64,000 nt of DNA from Bacteroidales bacterium. GTDB lineage: Bacteria > Bacteroidota > Bacteroidia > Bacteroidales > F082. Under the pieces are notes generated by a model. That model was given only the letters and a program-made list of their open reading frames with translations, was not told the origin of the DNA and made no database searches. Made by a program: the position numbers and the translations under genes. Positions within the stretch are counted from its first letter, which is position 1. Every line of letters starts with the position of its first letter. Shown piece after piece: positions 1 through 8,084 of this stretch. Location: the NCBI GenBank assembly GCA_017460915.1, contig JAFUAA010000049.1, positions 144,547 through 208,546 on the forward strand. Direction: 5' to 3'.

Positions 1-1
1 G

Positions 2-679
2 GCCGCCCGTATCGCTATGGAGCATATGACGCCTGTCATCATGCTCAGCGACGGTTCGTTGGGCAACGGCTCCGAGGTGTTCCGCATCCCGCGCATGGCC
101 GACCTACCGACCATCACCCCGCCTTTGGCCACAGCCAACGACCCCGACTATATGCCTTATCGCCGCGATGAGAAATGGCTCCGCCGCGAATGGGCCATTC
201 CGGGCACGCCTGGCTTGCGTCACCGCGTGGGTGGTCTGGAAAAGGAAAACGGCAAGGGCAACTTGTCCACCAATCCTGAGAACCACCAGATTATGACCGA
301 ACTCCGCGAGGAGAAAATCGCTCGCGTGGCCAATGACATTCCGCTGCAGGAAGTCTACGGCGACAAGAACGCCGACCTGCTTGTGGTGAGCTGGGGCGGC
401 ACTTTTGGCACGGTACGCACCGCTGTCGAGAAGATGATGGAAGAAGGCAAGAACATCGCTCACGCCCACTTCGACTACATCATGCCGCTACCGCGCAACA
501 CTGAGGAAGTGCTACAAGGTCACAAGAAGATTGTGGTCTGCGAAATCAACCGCGGCCAGTTCGCCAAGTACCTGCGCATGAACTATCCTGAGTACAAGTG
601 CGAGCAATTCAATAAGGTGATGGGCCTGCCGTTCACCATCGGCGAGCTTGAGGCTAAGTTTAACGACCTTTTAAAATAA
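2..679 (+). CDS. korA: 2-oxoglutarate:ferredoxin oxidoreductase alpha subunit, C-terminal part
   Basis: The reading frame is open from the left edge, so this is the last ~225 residues of a larger subunit; the first in-frame ATG (17) is internal. The enzyme oxidatively decarboxylates 2-oxoglutarate with CoA to succinyl-CoA, reducing ferredoxin, and can run in reverse in anaerobes. Visible features are the GSLGNGSEVFRIP stretch of the pyrimidine-binding region and the C-terminal VCEINRGQFAKYLR segment typical of KorA. The beta subunit follows 7 bases downstream, which fixes the assignment as one operon. A pyruvate- or branched-chain-specific paralog cannot be fully excluded without the N-terminus. 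Confidence 0.9.
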   Translation, partial: AARIAMEHMTPVIMLSDGSLGNGSEVFRIPRMADLPTITPPLATANDPDYMPYRRDEKWLRREWAIPGTPGLRHRVGGLEKENGKGNLSTNPENHQIMTELREEKIARVANDIPLQEVYGDKNADLLVVSWGGTFGTVRTAVEKMMEEGKNIAHAHFDYIMPLPRNTEEVLQGHKKIVVCEINRGQFAKYLRMNYPEYKCEQFNKVMGLPFTIGELEAKFNDLLK

Positions 680-686
680 TACGACT

Positions 687-1718
687 ATGGAAAATCAGAA
701 TAACGATCAAGAGGTCATGCTGACTAAAGAGGATTTTGCAAGCGATCAAGTGGTGAAATGGTGCCCTGGTTGTGGCGACCACGCCATCTTGAAGGCCGTT
801 CAAGACATTTTCCCGAAGTTGGGCAAGAAGAAGGAAGACATCGTTGTCGTTTCCGGCATCGGCTGCTCCTCGCGCTTCCCTTACTATATGAACACGTATG
901 GTTTCCATAGCATCCACGGTCGTGCCGCGGCTGCCGCCACTGGCGTGAAGCTGGCCAACCCGAACCTCAGCGTGTGGATGATCACTGGCGACGGCGACTG
1001 CACTGCCATCGGTGGCAATCACTTCATCCACGCCTGCCGTCGTAACATCGACATCAACCTGATCTTGTTCAACAACCGTATCTACGGTATGACCAAGGGC
1101 CAGTTCTCGCCCTGCACCTTCCGTGGCACGAAGACCAAGACCTCGCCGCAAGGCACCTACGAAGACCCGTTCAATCCCGGCGAACTCGCCATCGGCGCCA
1201 AGGCCACTTTCTTTGCTCGTGGCGTTGACATCAACCCGAAGGAACTGAGCGAAATCTTCATGGATTCGTACAAGCACGATGGCATTGCCGTGACCGAGGT
1301 CCTGCAAAACTGCATGATTTTCTCCAACGGCGTGCACGAAAACATCACTGGCAAAGACGTTCGCGACGACATGCAAGTGAAGTGCGTCCACGGCCAGCCG
1401 TTGATTTTCGGCAAGAACCGCGACAAGGGTATCATGCTGAAGGACAACCATCTTGAAGTCGTCACCATTGGCGAAAACGGTGTCACCGAGAAGGACTTGC
1501 TCGTCCACGACAAGACCACCGAGGACACGGGTATCCACATGATGCTGGCACACATGATGCCGCCTCATTTCCCCGTTGCCATCGGTGTCATCCGCGACGT
1601 GAAGGCTCCGACCTTCAACGACAGCCTCGAAGAGGTCATCGCCAACGAGAAGGCCGCCTCGAAGATCAAGAACATGGACGACCTGCTGAACAGCGGATCG
1701 ACATGGACGATTGAATGA
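687..1718 (+). CDS. korB: 2-oxoglutarate:ferredoxin oxidoreductase beta subunit
   Basis: A 343-residue thiamine-diphosphate subunit. WCPGCGDH near residue 26 carries the CxxC of the family. GIGCSSRFPYYMNTYGFHSIHGRA and the GDGD...NNRIYGMTKGQ block (about residues 100-140) form the ThDP/Mg2+ site. The length and lack of an iron-sulfur ferredoxin domain fit KorB, not a full pyruvate synthase. It follows korA after 7 bases and is closed by a strong terminator. The complex acts in the cytoplasm, linking the TCA branch to ferredoxin. The start ATG lies directly after the korA stop. No anomalies seen. Confidence 0.95.
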   Translation: MENQNNDQEVMLTKEDFASDQVVKWCPGCGDHAILKAVQDIFPKLGKKKEDIVVVSGIGCSSRFPYYMNTYGFHSIHGRAAAAATGVKLANPNLSVWMITGDGDCTAIGGNHFIHACRRNIDINLILFNNRIYGMTKGQFSPCTFRGTKTKTSPQGTYEDPFNPGELAIGAKATFFARGVDINPKELSEIFMDSYKHDGIAVTEVLQNCMIFSNGVHENITGKDVRDDMQVKCVHGQPLIFGKNRDKGIMLKDNHLEVVTIGENGVTEKDLLVHDKTTEDTGIHMMLAHMMPPHFPVAIGVIRDVKAPTFNDSLEEVIANEKAASKIKNMDDLLNSGSTWTIE

Positions 1719-1739
1719 TTGTAAATCAATCTGGAATGA

Positions 1740-1772
1740 AAAATCCCGCTCGTTTGGGCGGGATTTTTTTCA
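1740..1772 (+). terminator. Rho-independent terminator of korAB
   Basis: An 8-bp GC-rich stem (AATCCCGC / GCGGGATT) with a short loop is followed by seven T residues, 22 bases after the korB stop. The same stem, loop and T-run recur at 6935-6964. Confidence 0.9.
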
Positions 1773-1812
1773 TTTTCTTTGCTAGACATTTTACACATTT
1801 TCAAAAAATGTT

Positions 1813-1820
1813 TATTTTTG
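1813..1820 (+). promoter_or_regulatory. Probable -7 promoter box for the MNT/HEPN pair
   Basis: TATTTTTG matches the Bacteroidota TAnnTTTG -7 element and lies only 4 bases before the ATG at 1825. Transcription from it would start at or next to the start codon, giving a leaderless mRNA. No well-spaced TTTG -33 box is visible. Confidence 0.5.
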
Positions 1821-1824
1821 CGAT

Positions 1825-2121
1825 ATGAAGACAAAAGGTGAATATATAAAACTTAATGAAAATCAAGAGGATGAATTGAGAAGAAATTATGGAATTCGTT
1901 CACTTCGTCTGTTTGGATCGGTGTCTCGTGATGAGCAGATGGAAGGAAGCGATATTGACGTGTGTGTTGAAATGGAACCAAAAGCCTATTTAATGGTTCG
2001 ATTGAAACGATTTCTTGAGCGTCTTTTGGGTTGTTCGGTGGATGTCGTGAGAATGCACAAGCACATGAATCCTTATTTATTACAAGAAATCAATCGCGAT
2101 GGAATTTACGTCATCAAGTAA
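1825..2121 (+). CDS. MntA-like minimal nucleotidyltransferase (antitoxin)
   Basis: A 98-residue protein of the MNT (COG1669-like) fold. LFGSVSRDEQ followed by SDIDV gives the GSxxR...DxD signature of the nucleotidyltransferase active site near residues 30-48. In characterised MNT/HEPN pairs the MNT protein neutralises the HEPN RNase by adding AMP to it. The partner gene overlaps its 3' end by 23 bases, indicating translational coupling. It sits right after the korB terminator with its own promoter box. The active-site acidic residues look intact, so I expect a functional antitoxin. Confidence 0.85.
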   Translation: MKTKGEYIKLNENQEDELRRNYGIRSLRLFGSVSRDEQMEGSDIDVCVEMEPKAYLMVRLKRFLERLLGCSVDVVRMHKHMNPYLLQEINRDGIYVIK

Positions 2122-2494
2122 ACGGGAAAGGGTAATAAACATCTTTCAGCAAATTGAGAATGCCACTAAGCAACTCAAGGAATGGAATGCCAATATAGAG
2201 ACGGCAGACGATTATTATATGTCGCCCGAAGGAATGCAAAAGCTTGCTGCCAGTTGCATGTTGATTGAAGCAATTGGTGAAGGCATTCGTCAGATTGATG
2301 TAATGACTGATGGAAAACTGTTGATAGAAAGCCCGGAGATCCCATGGGAAGATGTGACTGGCATCAGAAATCATATTGCTCATGGTTATTTTGATATTGA
2401 TGGCGAGGTTGTTTTGGTGTCATCAAGCAAGATCTTGACTTATTGCAGGATGCTATTGGTTATTTTCTCGACATATTGCTTTCATAAAGTATGA
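2099..2494 (+). CDS. HepT-like HEPN RNase toxin (DUF86 family)
   Basis: A 131-residue helical protein with an intact RX4HXY motif (RNHIAHGY, about residues 86-93), the catalytic signature of HepT-type HEPN ribonucleases. N-terminal helices (IFQQIENATKQL) and the EAIGEGIRQI helix fit DUF86. The ATG lies inside the end of the MNT gene (23-base overlap), the normal order for this module. The C-terminus runs a little longer than usual and is hydrophobic (LLVIFSTYCFHKV), so the last ten or so residues may be altered by an upstream-lying rearrangement. Confidence 0.85.
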   Translation: MEFTSSSKRERVINIFQQIENATKQLKEWNANIETADDYYMSPEGMQKLAASCMLIEAIGEGIRQIDVMTDGKLLIESPEIPWEDVTGIRNHIAHGYFDIDGEVVLVSSSKILTYCRMLLVIFSTYCFHKV

Positions 2495-2504
2495 TCAATC
2501 AACA

Positions 2505-2669
2505 ATGACCAAAACAAGGAAAAACAACAACGAGAAAAAGGCCATTCCGAATCCTGATGGATACGATATTACAATCTATCCTGAGTATTGGACGGGAGTG
2601 TTAAGTTTTGCCATAACTTTTGTTGTAATGTTTAGAGTTTGTTTAAGTTTCAATTCGATAATTTGTTAA
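2505..2669 (+). pseudogene. 5' end of an unidentified gene, cut by IS-like sequence
   Basis: A 54-codon frame. The first ~30 residues are hydrophilic and protein-like (MTKTRKNNNEKK then PNPDGYDITIYPEYWTG). After that the composition abruptly becomes hydrophobic and cysteine-bearing at the point where GGGAGTGTTAAG begins (~2596), which may be the end of the IS relic that follows. I infer a gene truncated by IS insertion; the original product is not recognisable. Confidence 0.35.
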
Positions 2670-2689
2670 GCATGATTTTTGAGAAGGCG

Positions 2690-3037
2690 ATTTGGATCAT
2701 GGACTCGGAGGATTCGGATAGGAACTCGAGTCGACGATGCCTACGCTCGGACACTCATCCTTGCCAAGCGCGGCACGAAGCTTCTTGCGCAGTGTGTCCG
2801 TGATGTCCTCGAAGACGCCCTCGCGCTTCCACTTCGTAAAGTAGTGGAACACAATGTTATGCGGCGGAAAGTCTTTCGGAGTCATGTGCCATTGGCAGCC
2901 AGTCTTGTTGATGTAGAGTATGCAGTTCATGATGTCTCGGAGAGAATGTTTTCTCTTTCTTGGCGTGGGTTCCAGATTTTTTTTTGCAATATTTGCCACT
3001 CGTAATCGGTAAGGTTAGTTGGGTATCCTCTATTCAT
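2690..3037 (-). pseudogene. IS5-family (DUF4096-type) transposase fragment
   Basis: The minus strand encodes the N-terminal DUF4096-type domain of an IS5-like transposase: NLTDYEWQIL, then ILYINKTGCQWHMTPKDFPP, FHYFTKWKREGVFED and GIVDSSS. The natural start (ATG at 3037) and the main domain are in different frames. They meet in a run of nine T residues (plus strand, ~2977-2985), so a homopolymer frameshift breaks the gene. The DDE domain is absent: the frame runs out just after the VDSSS segment. This is a dead relic. Confidence 0.8.
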
Positions 3038-3169
3038 GTCTAAATGATTGGAAACCACAAAGATATGGATAAATGTTAAATTAACCTACTGATTATCAAT
3101 TATTTATATAACTTTTTTTGTTCGCATAGAATACTGTTTTACTCATTTTTAAACAGCTTCTTAGTCTTT

Positions 3170-3201
3170 AATTGGTAATATATAGCATAAAAATACCAAT
3201 T
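3170..3201 (+). promoter_or_regulatory. Inverted repeat upstream of the TonB receptor, candidate operator
   Basis: A perfect 8-bp inverted repeat, AATTGGTA / TACCAATT, separated by 16 bases, lies in AT-rich DNA about 70 bases before the receptor start. It has no T-run, so it is not an obvious terminator. A regulator-binding site for the uptake operon is an inference only. Confidence 0.35.
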
Positions 3202-3267
3202 AATGGGTAAGAATAGTCTGTTTCATAATGGCGATTTTTGCAGTTCAAAATACAACTTGTTTTACTT

Positions 3268-5613
3268 ATGAAATGGACAAAAACATATTGTGCGGTTTTA
3301 TCGATATGCTTTCTATCGGTTTATTCCGTTCAAGCGCAAACGAACGGGCGCATTACAGGCTTAGTGATTGATGACAGAAATGAAGAGCCTTTAGCGGGAG
3401 CTACAATTTACATTCGGGAAACGGAAAGCGGGGCTGTCGCCGGATTTAATGGCGATTTTTCTATCGAAAGATTGCCAGCAGGGACGTTTCATTTAACCGT
3501 GAAGCATTTGGGATATCACGATAGGGAGGAAACAATTGTTTTACGAGAAAGCGAAACGAAAAAGCGAATCTTTCGGTTGCAAGCTCAATCAAAATCGCTG
3601 AATGAAGTTGTGGTTGCTGCCAAGACAGAGGCCCGTAAACTACGCGAGCAGGCAATGCCGATAACTGTCCTTTCCTCCTCTCAATTGGCAGGTTCGGTGA
3701 GCGATGTCACGGATGTGCTAAATAAGACAATGGGTGTCACCATTCGCTCACAAGGCGGGGTGGGCAGCGCCTCACGCATTTCCGTCAGGGGACTGGAGGG
3801 AAAGCGCATCGGCTTCTTCATCGACGAGGCACCCATGAACGACAACTCGGACTTCATCGACATCAACGACATCCCTGTGAGTATGATCGATCGAATTGAG
3901 ATTTACAAAGGCGTAGTCCCCGCCAAGTTCGGGGGGTCGGCCATGGGCGGCGCCGTCAACGTGGTCATCAAAGAGTATCCTCCCCGTTATTTCGACGTTT
4001 CCTACACCATCGAATCTTTCAACACCCATAAGGCAACGGCGGTGTTGAAACGCAACCTCCCCGAGGCGGGAATCGAATTCGGTGTCGGCGGTTTTTTCAC
4101 CCATTCCGACAACGACTACGTCATGAAGTCGCCTTATCATCAGGATCTAACCATCAAACGTGACCACGATCGGTTTGACGCCATGGCCGGTTCCATCAGT
4201 CTGAAAGCGCGCAAATGGTATTTCGACGAGTGGAAGTTTGAACTGGAAGGGGTGAAAAACAACAAACAAATCCAAGGGGTCTTCACCAACATACGGCAAG
4301 CCCACAGCAAGTCCATCGGAGGAGTGTTTGGCACTGAGATGAAAAAGAAAGATTTCTTGATTGAAGGTCTCGACATGGACTTTGACGGAGCATACGCGGT
4401 AACCCAATACCAGTTCCTTGACACGGCCATGCTTCGTTACAATTGGGAAATGGAGCCCTATCATCCCGTACATCCCTTGGGCGGTGAGATGGGCATTGCC
4501 CCATCCAACAGCAGCATCAACAAGAAGCACGTTGGCACCAAACTCAACTTGGAATATCTCATTTCCGCTCAACATGTCATCAACCTAAACATGTTGCAGA
4601 CCTATGTCCACTCGACTCCCATTGACAGCTTAAAAGATGCTGCCTTAGGCTATAAGACCAATTACGACAGCGACATGAACACCATAGTGACTGGCCTCAG
4701 CTATGATTACAAGTCGCCCAACGACCGACTGCTCAACTCCCTTACCGGAAAATACTACTTCTATTCGATGGACACCAAGCTTCGTGAACTCACGGCAGGG
4801 CATCTCGAGAAGTCCGTCAATCTGGAGAAACACCATTTTGGCGTGAGCGACGCTGTACGCTACCGCTTCTCCGAATATTGGATGGGCAAGGTCTCAGCCG
4901 CCTACGAGGTGAGAACTCCTACCGAAACCGAACTGATCGGCGATGGATATCTGATTGCTCCTGCGGGCGACTTGCTGCCCGAGCGTGGACTAAACCTGAA
5001 TCTTGGAGCCCTTTGGGACAAAAGCACTTCCAACGGAATACTTCAAGTGGAATTCAACCTGTTCGGAAGTTATTTGAAAGACATGATCCGACAGACCCGA
5101 AACATCGTTCAAACCCAATATGAAAACTTCGGTGCCATGCGTTCTTTGGGCGTAGAAGCCGAAGTGAAGGCTGATATTACATCGTGGCTTTACGGCTATT
5201 TCAACGTGACCTACCAAGATTTGCGCGACATGCGAAAATACGAGCCTTTAAGTCAAGTCCCCAGTGCCACCTACGGACTGCGGCTTCCCAACATCCCTTA
5301 TTTCATGTCCAATGTGGGACTGGAATATCACAAGGAAAACATCTTCGGGTTGCGCAACACCAACACCCGAATGTTTGCCGACTTGGCCTTCATCGAGCAA
5401 TATTATTATGATTTTGAGCTCAGCGTCCACCAAGAGCGCAGCATCCCACGGTCGTTACGTCTCGACCTAGGCATCGAGTACAGTCTCCTTCAGGGCAAGA
5501 TAATCGTTTCTGGCAAAGCAGGCAACATCACCAACGCCAAACTGTTCAGCGAATTCAATTATCCGTTGCCTGGAAGGACGTTCTCCCTTCGGATACGATA
5601 CGTATTAAAATAA
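3268..5613 (+). CDS. TonB-dependent outer-membrane receptor (XusA-like)
   Basis: A 781-residue receptor. The start at 3268 gives a clean signal peptide (MKWTKTYCAVLSICF...VQAQ); an upstream in-frame ATG (3238) would spoil it. Residues ~25-105 form a carboxypeptidase-regulatory-like beta-sandwich. Residues ~110-230 are the plug domain (ITVLSSSQLAG..., VSVRGLEG-like SRISVRGLEGKR, MIDRIEIYKGVVPAKFGG). The rest is the 22-stranded barrel, ending in an aromatic-rich strand (FSLRIRYVLK). The next gene is a DUF4374 lipoprotein, the partner seen in the Bacteroides XusAB xenosiderophore system, so an iron-chelate substrate is likely but not shown. Confidence 0.88.
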   Translation: MKWTKTYCAVLSICFLSVYSVQAQTNGRITGLVIDDRNEEPLAGATIYIRETESGAVAGFNGDFSIERLPAGTFHLTVKHLGYHDREETIVLRESETKKRIFRLQAQSKSLNEVVVAAKTEARKLREQAMPITVLSSSQLAGSVSDVTDVLNKTMGVTIRSQGGVGSASRISVRGLEGKRIGFFIDEAPMNDNSDFIDINDIPVSMIDRIEIYKGVVPAKFGGSAMGGAVNVVIKEYPPRYFDVSYTIESFNTHKATAVLKRNLPEAGIEFGVGGFFTHSDNDYVMKSPYHQDLTIKRDHDRFDAMAGSISLKARKWYFDEWKFELEGVKNNKQIQGVFTNIRQAHSKSIGGVFGTEMKKKDFLIEGLDMDFDGAYAVTQYQFLDTAMLRYNWEMEPYHPVHPLGGEMGIAPSNSSINKKHVGTKLNLEYLISAQHVINLNMLQTYVHSTPIDSLKDAALGYKTNYDSDMNTIVTGLSYDYKSPNDRLLNSLTGKYYFYSMDTKLRELTAGHLEKSVNLEKHHFGVSDAVRYRFSEYWMGKVSAAYEVRTPTETELIGDGYLIAPAGDLLPERGLNLNLGALWDKSTSNGILQVEFNLFGSYLKDMIRQTRNIVQTQYENFGAMRSLGVEAEVKADITSWLYGYFNVTYQDLRDMRKYEPLSQVPSATYGLRLPNIPYFMSNVGLEYHKENIFGLRNTNTRMFADLAFIEQYYYDFELSVHQERSIPRSLRLDLGIEYSLLQGKIIVSGKAGNITNAKLFSEFNYPLPGRTFSLRIRYVLK

Positions 5614-5645
5614 AAAACAGTTATTCACTTACTAAAATCACAACA

Positions 5646-6875
5646 ATGAAGACAACACCTATTTTATTAATGGCAGGCTTCGTTTGCGTTGCAGTCCTCT
5701 CCCTATCGAGTTGCAAAAAGGACCCGAAGCCTGATCCCGATGAAGGGAAAAAAGACCTTGCCATCGTTTCCATGGTCACCAACCCCGATGGCTATTCGGG
5801 CACTTCCTGGATGCAAGTCATCGATGGAATCACCCCGAAAACAGTTGACAACTCCCAAGCCTACCAAATCGGTTTTGGCATGCCTCCCATGGATGTCGCC
5901 GGAAACGACATCTATACCATTCCCGACTACAATGGATCCAACACATTTCAGAAATGGACCAAGCAAGCCGATGGATCCCTAAGGAAGGCTGGCAGCTTTG
6001 AGGTGCCAGTCAGCAGTTTTGTCACCCACGGAAAAATCTATTCTGAAGAAAAAGGATATCTTGCTACTCGAACTGGAAAACTGTTGACTTTCAACCCTAA
6101 AACCATGACCATGACCAGAGAGATTGACCTAAGCGAGTATGCTGGAGAAGGCGTATCCGTTCCCTTCTTTGGGTCATTCTTTTTTGACGGAACGCTGATG
6201 TATGTCCCCCTATGGCAGACCAACATGCAGCATCAACCCATGGGTGACCCTATGATTGAGTTTCTGATTATCAACGTGGAGGCTGATACGGTCGTCAAGT
6301 ATTTCAATGAGACGCAATCGGGCTTGACTAGCGCGGGCTATCCATATGGTGTGCAAAAAAACTGCTTCAAGGATGAACGGGGCGATATCTACTATGTCGC
6401 TGGAGGTGCCTTTTCCATGGACCCGAAATACAAAACGGGCATCCTCCGCATCAAAAATGGGACACAAGAAATCGATCCAGAATACAATTGGGTCTTTAAC
6501 GACCAAGTCATCGATGGAGAGCCTGGAAAAACCGTCTGGCTGGCTTCCACGCACTACCTCGGCAACGGCAAGTTGTACGGCTTGCTGGACATTGCCGACT
6601 ACTGGGCTAACCCCTCCATGCCCAACTGGACCCGCGACCGTTCTGTCATCTCTGTCGAGATTGACATTTATGCAAAAACAGTGAAAAAGTTGCCCATCCC
6701 ACGCACCTGTGCATACGCCACCCATGTATCACCCTACAATGACCTATTGCTCTTCTCGGTATGGGGCGAGCATGACTCTGGGTTCTACACATATAACCCC
6801 AGCACGGGAGAGATGAGCGATGGCTCTGTCATCAAAGTGCCTGGATTCCCGTTATGGTGCTATCAGTTTAAATGA
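5646..6875 (+). CDS. DUF4374-family surface lipoprotein (XusB-like)
   Basis: A 409-residue lipoprotein: signal peptide with lipobox LSLSSC, so Cys ~24 becomes lipidated, followed by an acidic linker (DPKPDPDEGKKD). The rest has the repeated beta-strand pattern of a propeller (for example GYLATRTGKLLTFNP, GILRIKNG, YGLLDIADYW). DUF4374 proteins sit next to TonB receptors; the Bacteroides member XusB captures ferric enterobactin at the cell surface. It follows the receptor by 32 bases and is closed by a terminator. The PepSY inner-membrane partner (XusC) is not present downstream. Confidence 0.8.
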   Translation: MKTTPILLMAGFVCVAVLSLSSCKKDPKPDPDEGKKDLAIVSMVTNPDGYSGTSWMQVIDGITPKTVDNSQAYQIGFGMPPMDVAGNDIYTIPDYNGSNTFQKWTKQADGSLRKAGSFEVPVSSFVTHGKIYSEEKGYLATRTGKLLTFNPKTMTMTREIDLSEYAGEGVSVPFFGSFFFDGTLMYVPLWQTNMQHQPMGDPMIEFLIINVEADTVVKYFNETQSGLTSAGYPYGVQKNCFKDERGDIYYVAGGAFSMDPKYKTGILRIKNGTQEIDPEYNWVFNDQVIDGEPGKTVWLASTHYLGNGKLYGLLDIADYWANPSMPNWTRDRSVISVEIDIYAKTVKKLPIPRTCAYATHVSPYNDLLLFSVWGEHDSGFYTYNPSTGEMSDGSVIKVPGFPLWCYQFK

Positions 6876-6934
6876 GCAAACTAGAGCAATCGTATTGTGC
6901 TACAGCACCACACGATGAACCAATACAAAATGAC

Positions 6935-6964
6935 AATCCCGCTCGTTTGGGCGGGATTTTTTAT
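6935..6964 (+). terminator. Rho-independent terminator of the receptor operon
   Basis: Stem AATCCCGC / GCGGGATT with a short loop and T-run, identical over about 28 bases to the korAB terminator at 1740-1772. Confidence 0.88.
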
Positions 6965-7062
6965 AGTTGCCGCAAGTGGACTACATATACTTTTTATAAT
7001 TAAAACTTTTGCCCAAAGTGAGAAAAGTTCTCAATGTAATAAGAGGATTTGAACAAAAACAA

Positions 7063-7165
7063 CTATAGTTGGACAAAATCCTGTATTCTCATCACTTTTA
7101 CATACGGAAAACCGATCTCTTTCAAAACATTGAAATGCTTGTCGATGGATGAAGCGTTCTCCAAT
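7063..7165 (-). pseudogene. C-terminal remnant of a PIN-domain toxin
   Basis: In a second minus-strand frame, overlapping the end of the antitoxin-like gene, about 34 codons read ALENASSIDKHFNVLKEIGF, then PYVKVMRIQDFV and a stop at 7063. This is the typical last segment of Bacteroidetes PIN toxins (DKHFNVLKEI..P.V.V). The catalytic N-terminal part is missing, so most of the toxin has been deleted and the antitoxin gene now runs into the leftover tail. Confidence 0.65.
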
Positions 7166-7391
7166 GCTCTTCCAAAATCCGTTCAATGGCTTCTCCGTTG
7201 AGTGTGCCTTCGTCCCAAAGGCGGTTGGCTTCTTCTTGAACTTGTTTGGCGTAGAACTCGGCCAACACCTCTTTCAGTTCAAGCATCATCTTTTCATCGT
7301 CGCAATGGTTGAACATTTCAAGCAGGTGCAACTGTATTGGATTCAATGCGGTTTGTTCAGCTAACATGGTATTCTTGTTTTCAGTCTGCAA
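7122..7391 (-). CDS. Small antitoxin-like protein, orphaned from its PIN toxin
   Basis: An 89-residue helical, acidic protein (NPIQLHLLEMFNHCDDEKMML, then ELKEVLAEFYAKQVQEEANR). This resembles the small proteins usually encoded just upstream of PIN toxins in Bacteroidales. An internal ATG at 7367 (MLAEQTALNP) is an alternative start. The last ~15 codons (RTLHPSTSISMF) are read out of frame through the PIN remnant, so its own C-terminus is probably altered. Antitoxin identity rests on context and resemblance; no DNA-binding motif is obvious. Confidence 0.6.
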   Translation of the reverse strand: MQTENKNTMLAEQTALNPIQLHLLEMFNHCDDEKMMLELKEVLAEFYAKQVQEEANRLWDEGTLNGEAIERILEEHWRTLHPSTSISMF

Positions 7392-7437
7392 AATTACAAA
7401 AACGAGTCATTCCCCACAAGATGACAGGAAAAATCGT

Positions 7438-7445
7438 TATTTTTG
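7438..7445 (+). promoter_or_regulatory. -7 promoter box for the flavin reductase-tilS operon
   Basis: TATTTTTG matches the TAnnTTTG consensus and is followed by a ~65-base leader containing degenerate AACTG repeats before the ATG at 7518. No clear -33 box is visible. Confidence 0.5.
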
Positions 7446-7517
7446 CACCTAAATCGAAAGCAGCTCGGAGTGTGAGCTCCTAACTGCTAACTGAACAACT
7501 GCAAACTGCCAACTGAA

Positions 7518-8084
7518 ATGAAAATCCCTTTCAAACCCGGAACGATGATTTATCCCTTGCCCGCCGTGATGGTCACTTGCGGCGACTGCGAGGAAAACTA
7601 CAATATCATCACCGTCGGCTGGACGGGCACCATCTGCTCCGACCCGCCAATGTGCTACATCTCCGTCCGCAAGGAACGCCATTCGCACGACATCATCTTG
7701 AAAAACAATGAGTTTGTCATCAACCTGACGACGGAGGAACTGGCCGTTGCCACGGACTGGTGCGGGGTGCGCTCGGGCCGCGACTACAACAAATTCAAGC
7801 AGATGCACCTGCACACCGAGCCGGCGCAGGTGGTGAAGGCTCCCTTGATTGCCGAGTCGCCGCTGAGCATCGAGTGCAAGGTGGTGGAGGTGAAGGAACT
7901 CGGCTCACACGACATGTTCATCGCCGAGGTGGTGGCCGTCAATGCGGAGGAAAAACTCATCGACAAGGGCACGGGCGCTTTCCAACTGAACCATGCCAAG
8001 CCGTTGGCCTATTCTCACGGCAAATACTACGGTCTGGGCGAGAAAATCGGCGGCTTCGGCTTCTCGGTGAAGAAAAAGAAATGA
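7518..8084 (+). CDS. Flavin reductase-like (FMN-binding split barrel) protein
   Basis: A 188-residue protein of the flavin reductase/FMN-binding split-barrel family. The N-terminal KPGTMIYPLPAVMVTCG, the WTGTICSDPPMCYISVR core strand and FVINLTTEELA are characteristic. Members bind FMN and either reduce flavin with NAD(P)H or transfer electrons to partners; the actual substrate is unknown. Its stop overlaps the tilS start (ATGA), so the two are co-translated. The lysine-rich C-terminus (SVKKKK) is unremarkable. Redox role inferred from family only. Confidence 0.82.
   Translation: MKIPFKPGTMIYPLPAVMVTCGDCEENYNIITVGWTGTICSDPPMCYISVRKERHSHDIILKNNEFVINLTTEELAVATDWCGVRSGRDYNKFKQMHLHTEPAQVVKAPLIAESPLSIECKVVEVKELGSHDMFIAEVVAVNAEEKLIDKGTGAFQLNHAKPLAYSHGKYYGLGEKIGGFGFSVKKKK

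Noticed and set aside
660-1568. Antisense frame of 302 codons over korB
   Set aside because: Shadow of a well-supported KorB gene; no start context or motif.
7760-8080. Long N-terminal extension of tilS
   Set aside because: Translates the flavin reductase gene in another frame; the TilS family starts at the ATG around 8081.
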